From Megamerina dolium (Eukaryota > Arthropoda > Insecta > Diptera > Megamerinidae): 64,000 nt of DNA. The stretch spans positions 18,649,868 through 18,713,867 of the forward strand of contig OY978526.1 of NCBI GenBank assembly GCA_963854835.1. The letters are read 5' to 3'. The translations under genes and the position numbers were made by a program. Shown here in pieces: positions 34,665 to 46,769 of this stretch (position 1 is its first letter; the number at the start of each line of letters is the position of its first letter). Below the pieces are notes generated by a model, which saw only the letters and a list, made by a program, of their open reading frames with translations, did not search any database and was not told where the DNA came from.

Positions 34665-37600
34665 GGTTGCTTTTGCTGCTGCTAGTATTTACTATTGTTG
34701 GTTTTGTGGCCCACTTGGCCAATTTCTTATGCAAGACTTAAGAAGTTTATACCACTTGTGAGCTTTTGACTTACATGCGTATATATCACAAGAGAATTTG
34801 CAACACTAGCAAATGTTCAGTATAATCATCATCAGCATCATCATCGTCATCGTGTAGTAATGTAATTGCATAACATTCATCAGAGTGCTTGTAAGAACAT
34901 TGGTATTTTATTATATGAGAATAAGTAATGCATGTTATTTTCATTCTCCACAACAAAATTTGTTAATTTTCATTGGTACTCTTCTTCTTCTGATTATTGT
35001 TGTTTTTGTTATTTTCGATTTGTTTAAATTTTCAAATATTTGTCATACATTTTGGCCTTTAAATTATTAAGCAATGATGTGAACCAAAAGACAATATTTT
35101 ATGGTTCTTTTTCTTTGTACTATATATATGAGGACATGCAGATCAGGGCAGTTTTTATAATCTGTGGAGTCCTGAACTGAAACTCAGTAAGGGGCCCCCC
35201 TCAGGGGTTTCACATTTATATCATATTTCCACCTCTGGGAGCAATAAAAGCCAATTTTATAGAAATATCAATCTTATTGAGAAGCTACAATAAGCACTGA
35301 TTATAGGATAGAAATTTAATGATTTCAAAGAAATGTTGTGGCGGCGTTGTGTTCTGGATGAATTTGATTACATATCGATTTTCGAGTGCTTTTAAGTTAA
35401 TTTTGTAGTGTAGACTCTCTAAAGATAAAGGATAGGAAGTAAGTGTTTTTACGAAAAATGTTGGAATGCAAAAATTAATGGAAATTAGTTCTTCTCTATT
35501 GCCATTCTGGAAGCAATTAGGGCGAATTTTTTTAAAATCATTCATTTTGTAGGTAAGACCCTTTAAGAAGTAGAGATTGGGGTTAAGAATGTTTAGAAAA
35601 AATATTTACACAGAGAAATTAATGGGCGTTTGATGTACATTTCCTTCTACACAGCCTTCCAGCAGTGATTCTTTCAGGGTGTTTTATACGAACATTTCAA
35701 CTTTCATCAATTTTTAAGGTAAGGGCTGAACCACGGCGTGACAGAGTCAAATCAACCAAGGACTCGAATTCAACAACCCCAAATACGATCAGAAACTCTG
35801 GTTTCGTCCGCCGGACGTCCATTTTTAGTTGTGGTGAAGCAATCTATGATATTTTGCTTCAAAAAAATTATTTTTCCATAAAATGGTAATATTGGCTTTC
35901 TAATTCTGTGACAAAATGTATTTATTATTATCATTATTCTTATTTTTATTAAGTTTAATGTTTTAACATGTTTTTTTTTTTGTGATGCGGGCCCGTGGAA
36001 TATGTCGCCTTGCCTGAAATGTGGCCCTGTTACAGACGCATTCGTATAGTATTTGTCAGCAGCAATAGAAATATACAAAAAAATAAAAACGAACAACTAA
36101 TAGTAATGAAAATTTTGCATTCAAAGCAATTTCTAAAATAATCTCATACACAGACGCACGCACATTTACACACACTTCACGCACAAATAGGTACAATTTT
36201 ACCCTTTTTTATGCATATTTATGAAATTTATTGCTGCCCTCTTCAATGCTATGGCACAGATAGTAGTTATTTATTTCTTCCAGTATCATCGTTGTTATTG
36301 TTGTTATTGTTATTATTATAATGCTTGTTGCTGTTGTTGTTGGCGGTGTGATGCTGGTGTCGCATTTAATGTGACATTTCAAATCGAAATCAGTTGCGAA
36401 ATTGCTTCTTTATCTGATTACCTGAATGTTGTATGTATTTTATTGCTATTCCATTTTGACTTTCATCTTTGGAGATCTTTTAGAATGAATAACATTTAGT
36501 GAAAGGAGCATAGGCCAAGCAAAACATCCACCAACATCCATTACTACTCATACCACAAAAAAAAATATATATATATCTGTCATAGACGACCAACATTTAA
36601 CATTCTCTCAGTAGAAATTGTATTTTACGCAAATTTTTTTTTTTTTTATTCTCGACTCGACATTTGAATTGACTTGACTTTTGGCTCTTAAATATTATGC
36701 TTGCTGTTGTTGTTGTTGTTGTATGTTACGTAGTTATGTCAACGTAAGCATGAATTTAATATATGAAACCATACATACACAATCATCATCATCGTATTAC
36801 CAAGTTTTCACAATAATAATTATAAATATTTAAATAAAATGCCATTTGCCATGCCATGTCGTTTGTGTATGTATGCATGTAGTAGTATGAATAATGTTAG
36901 AATACTTATGGTATTTACATTTTGGTCTTCATTGTTTTCTTTTTGAATTTTAAAATATGTACATGATACATGATACAATGACAAAATATTGTACATATAT
37001 ACAAGTAGGTTAGGTATAGGCATTTTAGCCCATCATTACAACTCAACTGTATATTTCTTGTTATATTGTTGTATTATTCATTATATATAAATATAGGTAT
37101 GCCCTGCTTGTCGTATTATCATTATTAGTTATTTGTGCTGTAATGAAAATGCAAATGACAATGGAATCTTAAAGTAAACGGACATAGAGCCATTTGCATG
37201 TGTCCGTGTGTTTATACATAAATAAACAAAACGTTAATGTTAGCATAAGTAAATATTTAATGAAATATTATTATTATTATTCGCACAAAAGTCGAATATG
37301 TGAGTGAGGATATCTTACCAAAGAGCATTGCTTTAATGTGTAAATTATTTATTGATACTTTAAGTATATGATGTACACAAATAAAGAAAACTTCTGTCTT
37401 ATATCAAAATTATTTTATATTTCTCAAATTGATTTATTTTAATTTAATATACTTCTGTTTATCTACTTGTATGTACATATGGGTGTCTATCAGTCTATCT
37501 GCTCGCTTGTTTGGACCAGACACTCGACCAGCTATAACTTTTAAAATAAAAGTCTTTTGAAAAAAATCATTTTCGGTGTTTTTGTAAAAAAAAAAAATGG

Positions 37601-37730
37601 TAACCGAAAATTCCGCACTTTTATTGTATTGTATTTTTTTAGGCCAAAATAAAAGTTCTTGCCAATACAAAACAAACCGCGAATCCTATTTAAACAATCG
37701 ATTGCTATGACCCTCTAGAATCCAAATATA
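33706..37730. other. AT-rich stretch with microsatellites and a decayed repeat
   Basis: CTG tract at 34625-34663 and TTG tracts at 36302-36340 and 36700-36722. Bases 35390-35640 contain two units about 145 bp apart that start TTTTGTAG and continue with a CTTTAAGA.GTAGAG-type segment and AAAAATATTTAC; see findings. A GC-rich patch (GGGGCCCCCCTCAGGGG) lies near 35191-35207. No gene seen. Confidence 0.5.
34625..34663. repeat. CTG trinucleotide tract
   Basis: About twelve CTG units, one changed to CCG. The apparent poly-Ala frame over it is an artefact. Confidence 0.9.
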
Positions 37731-38988
37731 TCTGGTGTAGTAAAAAGATATCCATTATTTTTCCAATAGATGGCTTTAGTAATCTGCATCTCGCGTCATA
37801 GCAGTGCGATCGGGTTACGCTAGATGGCGTTAGAAAGATAGGATTTCGTACTAAATAAACTTTTCAGGCAGTTTTGTGATTGCTTGACTCAGTATTGTTT
37901 GAGCACGCGTCAAAGATGGACACCAGTAAAGAGAAAATACGCCATATTTTACAGTTTTTCTTCGATAAAGGCGAAACGCAAGCCAGACGGCTGAAAATGT
38001 GAATAGTGTAATTTTGGTTTCGTCGATTCCGTTCCGGTAATTTTGATGTCAAAGATGCACCACACTCTGGAAGGAAGGAATTGTAGAAAATATCGATAAA
38101 ATAATGGAAATCGTCGAGTCTGACCGTCATGTAAGCACTGTTTCTATTGCCCAGGAGCTAAACATTGCACAAAAAACCGTCTTGAACTATTTATATAAGG
38201 CTGGATACAAAAAGAAACTCGACGTATGGGTGCCACACGAGTTAACGCGAAAAAACCTCATGGACCGAATTCCCATCTGCGAATCGCTGCTGAATCGCAA
38301 CAAAATCGATACATTTTTGAAGCGGATGGTTACTGGTGATGAAAAGTGGGTCACTTACGACAACGTCAAGCGAAAACGGTCGTGGTCGAATTACGGTGAG
38401 CCGGCGCAAACGATGGCCAAGCCAGGATTAACAGTCAGGAAGGTTTTGCTATGTGTTTTGTGGGATTGGCAGGGAATCATCTACTACGAGCTGGTCCCCT
38501 ACTGCCAAACTCTTAATTTGGACCTGTACTGTCAACAATTGGACCGTCTGAAGGAAGCAATCGCCCAGAAGCGGCCAGCTTTGGCCAATAGGAGAGGAAT
38601 TGTGTTCCATCAGAACAACGCCAGGCCACACACATCGATAGTGACTCGCCAGACGCTCCAGGAGCTTGGTAGGGAGGTTCTTATGCATCCACCTTATAGT
38701 TCGGACCTGGCACCAAGTAATTACTACCTGTTTCTGTCTATGGCGAATGATTTTGCTGGTGAAAAGTTCGCCTCAAGAGAAGCTTGTGAAGATCGACTGT
38801 CCCAGTTTTTTGCCAATAGGGACGAGGGTTTCTATGAGAGTGGCATTATGCAATTACCTTCAAAATGGCAACAAGTTATCGAACAAAACGGTGCATATTT
38901 GACCGAAATCGAAACCGAAATTCTAACTATGCTAAATAAACCCTTCAATTTAATGCAAAAATAATGTATTTTTCTTTACAAGACCCTA
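37731..38988 (+). mobile_element. Nearly full-length DD34D mariner
   Basis: Length 1258 bp between TA dinucleotides at 37729-37730 and 38989-38990. The imperfect terminal repeats contain AAAGATATCCATTATTTTTC on the left and the complement of AATACATTATTTTT on the right. Leader and transposase are colinear with the copies at 9894/13513 and 57911-59115. Of the three this has the longest open frame. The sequence WVPHELT and HQ(D)NARPHT suggest a mellifera/mauritiana-side lineage; this placement is tentative. Confidence 0.88.
37917..38964 (+). pseudogene. DD34D mariner transposase, two catalytic Asp changed to Asn
   Basis: ATG at 37917 gives MDTSKEKIRHILQFFFDKGE; then one lost A shifts the frame, a deletion of about 35 bp removes part of the first helix-turn-helix region, and a further shift follows. 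From 38104 the frame is open for 286 codons to the true stop at 38964. Residues here: second helix-turn-helix (VSIAQELNIAQKTVLNYLY), WVPHELT, first Asp intact in VTGDEKWVTYDN, second position HQNNARPHT and third position LAPSNYYLF. Family members have HQDN and APSD, so both later catalytic Asp are Asn, each by a G-to-A change. The C-terminus is complete. Confidence 0.9.
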
Positions 38989-39149
38989 TATTTCTCCCAT
39001 TTATAAATACCCTGTATGGAGTATGGAGAAAGGCGCTAAGTAAGATAGGTGAGAGTGAATTTAATAAAAAAAAGAAATATCAATTTTGATGGGAGTCAAG
39101 TTAAATGGTGAATACGGTGGTAATGTTGTTCGAAAAATATACTGAAGAG

Positions 39150-39615
39150 TAAAAATAATGCCATACGACATGAACAGCTTCACCCAGCACAAGAGAATTG
39201 GCATCACGTGAAATCTCACACGGCAACCTGAGGACATGGACATTGCCGATGACATTTGTCTCCTCCCGCACAAATTCTCCGCCGGACTAGAGATAAACAT
39301 TGCAAAGACCAAAGCCATGAGAATCAACCATTCCATTACAAACCATATAATGATTTACGACTATGTGATTGATTTCGTCGAAAACTTCTGCTACCTCGGT
39401 TGCACAATATCAACAGACGGAGAAGCTGAAGCAGATGCTAACCGCAGGTTGAGCAAAGCAAGAGCAGCATATCAGTAGGGGCAAATTCCCAAATCTCCAG
39501 ATGCACGAAATTGCGAATATTCTCCGCATGAAATCGAAGCAACTATACGGAAGCGAAACATGGCTGATCTCAAACATTTGCAATCAATCATAAACAAATT
39601 ACAATCACATTCCCA
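39150..39615 (+). pseudogene. LINE reverse transcriptase fragment
   Basis: Translates, with a stop and a frameshift, as HKRIGIT, then RQPEDMDIADDICLLPHKFS. IADD stands where the polymerase FADD box lies. About 20 residues are then deleted before AGLEINIAKTKAMRINHS, YVIDFVENFCYLGCTISTDG and ANRRLSKARAAYQ. Beyond a frame change near 39477 it continues KLLYGSETWLISN. This is the palm and thumb part of a non-LTR retrotransposon. The catalytic box and deletion show it is dead. Bases 39000-39150 may be more of it but are not readable. Confidence 0.8.
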
Positions 39616-39840
39616 TATAAGTGACATATATGTAAAGAGTTCTTCATAAAGGTAGAGAAAGCAAATATACAAGATTGATATCAAATGAAAGAGAATTTAA
39701 GCAGTTTTGGAACTAAAATATATAAACAAGGGTTGCCATCTATTGAAAAATATTTCAATTAAATATGTTGTCGTATATATTTCATTTGAATATAGCATTA
39801 AGGCTACCACACTCAAATATAGACAAGACTATAATAATAT

Positions 39841-40184
39841 GGGTGCCGTGCCTCAGTTAGTGTGTTGGCCTTTTGATTTGTAGGTCGTGGTTCAATCCCC
39901 GGCTCATGCATAACAAATTTTATATCGAAACGGTACCCATCTGCCGGCAAACAATTCGCAATTCTTCCGACAATAACAACTTGCCATGAAAAAGCTTCTA
40001 AAAGAACTCTGTGACAAAGCTCAGCAAAAGTGATGTCACAAGGGTTCTGCCGTTTGGAACCGGCTAAAATAAGTAGGTCCCTTCTAATACTGTCCAAAAT
40101 TTAACACGCACAACAGTAATGGAAGAGAAGCTCGGCCAATGAGCCCTTCGGAGCTTTAAGTGCCACATAATTTTTGTTTTTTAT
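39841..40184 (+). mobile_element. SINE (type 1)
   Basis: Head GGGTGCCGTGCCTCAGTTAG (box A shortened by a few bases), box B CGTGGTTCAATCCC, complete body and tail GCTTTAAGTGCCACATAATT. Target duplication of 7-8 bp, ATAATAT, at 39834-39840 and 40185-40191. About 344 bp. Confidence 0.88.
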
Positions 40185-40429
40185 ATAATATGGAAGCTTT
40201 TTAAAAAGAGTTGACTTTTACGACAATACTTGGCCCTGGACTTTTTGATCTCGGAAAAGAAATAACTATTAAATTGGATCCTCCTGGTTTCTCCTATAAT
40301 TAGTGCATAAGATTATTTTCGTCAGCGAATGAATCAGATCGAAAGTAGACGAAATCGATTTAAAATCACGGCTGCTTTCTATTCAAAGGTAAGCTATTAA
40401 TTGTATATTTTTGAACTTTATGCATGAAA

Positions 40430-40990
40430 ATATTAACCTCTTGCGCTAAAGCTTTTGGATAAAAAATATCCATACCACCCATACAAAAATATGTTGTTGA
40501 ACATGCATTTCCACACTTTGCGCAAGAAAATGTAGAGCAATCCCACTAAAACTAAATAAACGAAGGCACTGTAGTTACATAATTAATATATGTATTAAAA
40601 AATTATTGTATTTTGATATAAATCGTATATACACCTCTGACAAAGGTATGCTGTTGAGAGTGTTTTTTCACATTTTTCCCACGAAAACATTAAGTTATCA
40701 AGCTACAATTCTAAGCACATAATTATATTCACTAACTAATATGCATATTCAAAAATGAGCTTCATTGGATAAAAACAACGACCAGCCCCCATACAAAATT
40801 ATGCTTCCGTTGAAATATTTTCACACTTTGAGTACGAAAATATAAAATTATCATATTGAAACTTGGTACATACAATTATATTGGCTAATGAATGTAAAAA
40901 TTTGAAAATTACCGAAATGACATGAAAAATATGCCTACCTCTCATGGAAAAATATGTTCTCGATTGTATTTTGAGCATGAACATATGAAA
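40430..40990 (-). repeat. Tandem array C, ~154-bp period, reversed
   Basis: The complement of the array box, CCCATACAAAAATATG, occurs near 40480, 40634 (diverged), 40790 and 40943, spacings 154, 156 and 153. Units share CACACTTTG.GCA.GAAAAT and the ATTATATT.ACTAA segment. Same family as arrays A and B but on the opposite strand, and moderately decayed. Confidence 0.8.
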
Positions 40991-42760
40991 CGATATGAAA
41001 GGAATTATTCTTTTTTATATAGTACCAAAATTTTACAAGCTTTTCTGTTTCCAGTAGCTGCTAAAACAATAGTTAAATGTCTGCTTGGAACCAGTTTTGA
41101 CATATGCCTCATGAAAGATGGCAGAATTGAACTGCAATAGCTTCAACGTTTACGGACCAATAATAACATGGTCCGCTTCAAATCACATCTTTCTATATAA
41201 GATAATGTGCTCAAGTTTGCTCAAAAGTACATTACTTAACTTCATTCTGGGGGGTTTTTTGTAATTTAATTCACATTCAACTAGCATGCATTAGTACTTG
41301 CGAATATATTACACATTGTCTGAGCCATAGCGAACATTACATTACAGCGACATTATTTTGTATGGTAGAAACTACACTTTGTTTGTGTATGGGTTTGATT
41401 TCGATTATTTTATATATGAGTGTATGCATTTTCCTCATATTTCAAAAATACATGACGAAATTCTTGTCGACGACGAAACAAAATGGGTGCTGTCAAAGGT
41501 GCTTCAAGGGTTAATAAACTCATTGGGTAATAGCCATTGAACAAGACGATTTAAAATCATTACAAATACGCCTATTTCCATCAAAAGAATGATATATATA
41601 TGTAGTAGTTTGTAAATATTGTAGCTATACATAAATGTAGATAACAGCAATAGCACATGTTAGTGCATTATTTTTATTTATATTTAAAAAACCAAAAAAG
41701 AGTTTATATAAAAATACCAACAACAAGGTCTCAATTTAATTTGAAAACGCAACTGATCCAATCTGACTCACATTCATACAAATAAAGTATGTATGTATAT
41801 CATTGTGTAAATGTGTATGTGTATGTGTCGATGTATGAACATCAAACCATCATAATGGATTGTGTATATATGTATAAAACGAGAGAGAGAGATATATATA
41901 CACATTTCACCATGCTCATACGCATTAATATCGGTTGAGTGTCATAAATTGTGATTTTTTGGCAGCAACATGAAGCTTATCTTTATTGCGCGTCATCGTG
42001 TGTGCACTGGGATTTTGCTGATGATGGATTTTGTTGTTGTTATTTCTACAATTTTTACTTTTTCTTTTTTCCCCTTTGGTCCCCCTTTTTTCTACAAAAA
42101 AGTAGGGGTAGGGTGCAACCAAAATGACAATAACGATAGCAATAATAAACAAGAAAATGCTGTTAAAGCACATACTTCGTTCTTTATGTATAGGTACCTA
42201 CGACTGGATGGATTTACATAATGAACAAGAGCAAAAAAGAGAGATAGAGAGCATACATGAGTGAAATTACCAATAATAAAAACGCCATATTAAGTGACAA
42301 CAATGCCGCAAAAACAATAACAAAATGGCGCAAAAAAATAATAAGATATAATAATAATCAAAAATAATAATAATAATAATAATAATAAGATTTAAATTTT
42401 ATACATATCCATACTCATTTATGTAGGCATGCATACACCCACATATATGATTACTCAACAACAATAACGAGCTTTTTTTTAAACAATGTTATGGCTATAA
42501 AAACAATCATATCAATGAAAATTACCAAAAGCTGCAGAAGAATATACAAAAAAAAAAATAAAATATATACATATACATACATGGTATGAGCATATAAAAG
42601 CAAACATTAAATGATGAAAGTGGCTATGACAAGAAGAAGAAATGTATGAAGTAAAAGTGTAAAATGGTTGCTGCTGCATTTTGGTATACGTCATTGGAGC
42701 CTAATGGAGTGTACCAATACTGATACAAGAAGATTATAATGATGATGATGATGACTATAC

Positions 42761-42816
<56 letters not shown>

Positions 42817-44255
42817 CTGACGATGATGTTGAGGTTGATGATGATGATGATGATGATGGGTGTGTACTCATATATGTTGCATGCATATGCAATAGGGAGC
42901 TACAATTATATTTTTTTTTCTATCAAAGGCAATGCAACAAATTACATACTTCCCTAAAAATTCCAAAAATTCGTATAAAACTTAAGGCCTAAAATAAATA
43001 AAAAGCGAATGTTCAAAATGTAAATGGAGTATATGATATTATGACGTCATATGTTTGTATATGTATGAGCATTAGTAAGAAAAATACCAATTTCTGGATA
43101 TGAATGATGTTCGAAAATCATTTATGATCTATGCATTGTCTATTTTCGTCAAAAAACTTTCAAATTTTATGAATTTTTAGCTGCAAAACTGTTTATGAAA
43201 GACTTCCCGATCCGAATAATGAATTCTGTATATTAATGACGACATACTCTAAAAGCAACCTTACTCTCATTGATTCACCTTAATGTAAATGTAAAAAATT
43301 GGTAATACTTAAACCGAAAAAACTCGCTCAGCATCATCAAAAGCACTTATAGCACTAATAAATTTCTAGTACTGATGTTTTTCTCTATACGTTTGAACCG
43401 GTTCCTATTGTTTCTCTATTCAATAGTATAGGAGCAATAACAACAATGACAATAAAAACAAAATTGAAATAAATTAGTTGTTGAGAAAAAAAATGGAATT
43501 TCAACACAAGCAAACATTACCACAGGACATACATACATAGGTATTGGCTTCAATTTATGAGTAATTGTGCATGTTGAAAAAGTCATCGTATGAATTGTAT
43601 ATGCATTCATGATAATTATAACAATTGTTGTTCATGTCTAATATGTGAATGGTCTATTGGATGTTCTTACTTGAGATTCTGCATATAGCAAAACAATGAC
43701 ACAAACACACTCACAAACATAATGCTGGGAACATGGAACAACTTAGTTGTAATAACACTGTCCATAAGAAGAATTCACACTAACACATAACACAAGCACG
43801 CGGTTGTTGTTGTTACCGTTACAAACAAAAGTAGTATTCACAATTTATGCATATTTTTGCGCTAACACTTTCTAAGCTAAAGATGATTTTATATTCATAT
43901 ATAAGTTTGTTGTTGCTGTTATTATCACTATCACAACTAGCTTCTATAGATCATGCTGAAACATTCCGTGATATGTGTAAATAGGGATGGAAAGGCTTCT
44001 TTATACCTTACATTTTCTTGAGAGTTGTTAGAAAGACCTAAAAAATTTGATTTTTTGTGTTTAAAGAATTTACAAAAATATGTATATAGTTTATGCACAT
44101 TCTTATTTTAACTTTTAATATAAAACAACTGCAAATTAATAAATAAACCCATATTTGCCAAGCAATTGCACCTAAATCGGTGAAATATCCTACCATAATC
44201 ATTTTTTACCCCAATATTTTCTCCGAACATTCTTACCTATAATTTCATCCATTGC
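40991..44255. other. AT-rich stretch with simple repeats
   Basis: GA tract at 41881-41891, AAT tract at 42365-42388 and the large GAT tract listed separately. Open frames at 41358-41540 and 41970-42221 show no family features. Confidence 0.5.
42737..42857. repeat. Long GAT/ATG trinucleotide repeat
   Basis: About 120 bp of GAT repeats with a few interruptions (ACTATACTG, CTGAC, TTGAGGTTG). Longest trinucleotide tract in the window and likely to vary in length. A poly-Met frame over it is meaningless. Confidence 0.95.
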
Positions 44256-44590
44256 CTATTTATTTATTTTATTTATTTTATTTACTTGAATAATTTGAAT
44301 TATTTGGTTTATTTGATTTATTTGATTTATTTGATTTATTTGATTTATTTGATTTATTTGATTTATTTGAGTTATTTTATTTATTTTATTTATTTCATTT
44401 ATTTGATTTAATTTATTTATTTTATTTATTTTATTTATTTTATTTATTTTATTTATCTTATTCATTTTATTTATTTTATTTATTTTAATTATTTCATTTA
44501 TTTTTTTTTATTTTATTTATTTTATTTATTTCATTTATTTCATTTATATTATTTACTTTATTTGTTTTATTTATTTTATTTATTTAATTC
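44256..44590. repeat. TTTATTTGAT-type 10-bp minisatellite
   Basis: About 335 bp of near-perfect decamers. The block near 44300-44370 uses TTTATTTGAT, while flanking blocks use TTTATTTTAT with occasional TTTATTTCAT. This gives alternating Ile-Asn-Lys translations on the minus strand that have no biological meaning. Confidence 0.92.
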
Positions 44591-44815
44591 TGCTGAAAAA
44601 AATATTCCGTTTCCAACGATTATTTCAATAGAAAATTTTAGCGCTGATACGATCAGAAAAATATGTACATGTTATTATTATTGTTATTATTTCAAATTGC
44701 TTCAAATTGAAAGTTAGGCTGTTTAAACCCGACATAGTCCTTGTACTATTATATGTCCGTTTGACGTCGAAAATTACCAAGTCTCTGATATTTCTGAGTT
44801 TAATATCAAGAGCAT

Positions 44816-45113
44816 AGTGGGTGCCGCATTTCAGTGGTCAGTGCGTTGGCCTTTTGATCTGTAGGTAGTGGGTTCAATCCCCGGCTGGAGCATAACAGTA
44901 TTTAATATCGGAAAAATTTTTATTTCGAACGGTATTCACCTGCCGGCAAGAATAGGCAATTTTTCCGGCAATAAAAATTTCCCAAAAGAAATTTTTCCTT
45001 CTTAAAAAGAGCTCTGTGTATTGTAAGAGAAGCTCAGTAGTATCACAATGGGCCTTTCTGGCCTAAGTGTGTCTTCTCAGAGAGAGGGCAACAACATAAC
45101 CTAACCTAAATTG
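44816..45113 (+). mobile_element. SINE (type 2 tail), internally deleted
   Basis: Head GGGTGCCGCATTTCAGTGG, box B GTGGGTTCAATCCC, body to GAGCTCTGTG. About 100 bp is then missing, followed by AGAAGCTCAGTAGTATCAC and the type 2 tail (GTGTCTTCTCAGAGAGAG, CATAACCTAACCTAA). Flanked by a 13-bp duplication ATATCAAGAGCAT (44803-44815 and 45114-45126). Confidence 0.88.
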
Positions 45114-45126
45114 ATATCAAGAGCAT

Positions 45127-46769
45127 CACCCTGGAGTTCCGTGACTTCTTGATTAGAAGACAAAATTGAGTTACCATACACCACTCAGCTGTAAGTATAA
45201 TGAAGGAAATCCTTCTTTTGAACTCATTCAACCTGAATATGGGCAATCAACTGAAAAACGTGTCACATACACGTCACGAGACTGAAAGAAGTTGCAGAAA
45301 AAAATGTGAATCTAAAAACCAGCCAGTGAACAGCTATTGATAATGGCTTACATGCCACCAAAAAATTTAATGGAATTATAAAAATGATAATAAAATCCAT
45401 ATATTATACTTCTAATATTATCAGTATGATTGCCACACTCTTCCACATTCTCACACAAATGCTAAAATGGCTTCAAAGATAATCGTATAAGCTTCAAAAT
45501 TATATACTTGCATTTTCTTCAACTTGCCCATATTATTCTTAGTATTCACCTTTTCCACAAAGAACATTAACAACTTATGTTATTTGTCGGTTGACTCGTT
45601 CGTTTCTCTTTTCGATGATTTCTTCCCTGCCGTTACTTCATCTAAGAGAATAAGTCCATCAGTTAAGGTACATAATCTGAACCCAAAGTATAGCTACAAT
45701 ATACATACATTCACCGCACATTCAAACGACGGTGGACTTTATCTTCTAACTCTTCTCTTTCCCGGTATCATCTAATTTTAACCAAAATTTATACATTGCC
45801 TAAGAGAATTTATGAGTAGAACAATGTGAATTATTTTATCAGAGATGGAACAAGCAAATGTTGTTCTTGCTGTAGCTGTTGTTGTGTTGTTTGTGTTTTT
45901 GTTGTTTCATTATTCAAATAATACATACGAGGAGTACATGTGTTTGTAACATTACCATCCGAAACAACTACCTTTGGTTATTTCACACTAGTAAGACCAC
46001 CTTATGAAAATATATCGAAGTATATGTGTACGCATAAAAAGAGAAGAAATCAGGCTGTATAATTAATTCCTCATACACACACATACACGCATATACTCGC
46101 AATGGAATAGATAACATATGAATATGCCCAGTTGGAAGTTGAATACTTAAATATGGTGGCATCAATGTGTAACAAAAACTAAGAATATTACTTTATATAC
46201 AAAATTTGACAAATATATTATTTAAATAGGATAATATCTTATAGAGATGTCTTTGTCTTTAAATGTTTTCTGTTGCTGCTTAACACTTGGGACTTTTTAA
46301 TAAAAATGTGAACGAAATGTTGCATGTAAAAAATCTCAACTCAATTTCCCACCTGGTTTTATTAGTATGTATCTACACACTAAGAATTTTCTGTGCTTTA
46401 CCATGTTAATTTGCTTCTTAGTATTGTAAAATAGTCATGTTTGTGTTTATATCTATAATAATGATGCTACTACGTATGTACTCGACTGTGATGTACCCAG
46501 TCGTAATTAAGCCTTCACATCGAAATTGCCTACATATCTACTAAATAATAATAATACAAAAGTACGAAATACTACAACCTGTATAATATTGTATATACGT
46601 ATAAACATATATGCTCGTACTTATCTACAAAATATTAAAATTGTCATTATGTCGACCATACAAAAGTATGATATTGAAGGGATATTTTCGTATATTATGG
46701 ACGAAAATATGAAGAAATCAAATCAAAACTTGATATATGAAGTTTATCTTATCGCAAAAATAATATATA
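45127..46769. other. AT-rich spacer
   Basis: No gene or element recognised. TTG-rich tract near 45860-45905. Confidence 0.5.

Noticed and set aside
34498..34761. Ala-rich 87-codon frame
   Set aside because: Product of the CTG tract.
42739..42957. Met-rich 72-codon frame
   Set aside because: Pure product of the GAT/ATG repeat.
22780..44880. tRNA genes suggested by GTAGCTCAGTGG and GGTTCAATCCC
   Set aside because: Each occurrence is the head of a SINE with a body, tail and target duplication. No free-standing cloverleaf was found.
45524..45775. 83-codon frame slightly richer in G+C
   Set aside because: No motif, no splice-site context that I could support and no similarity I recognise.
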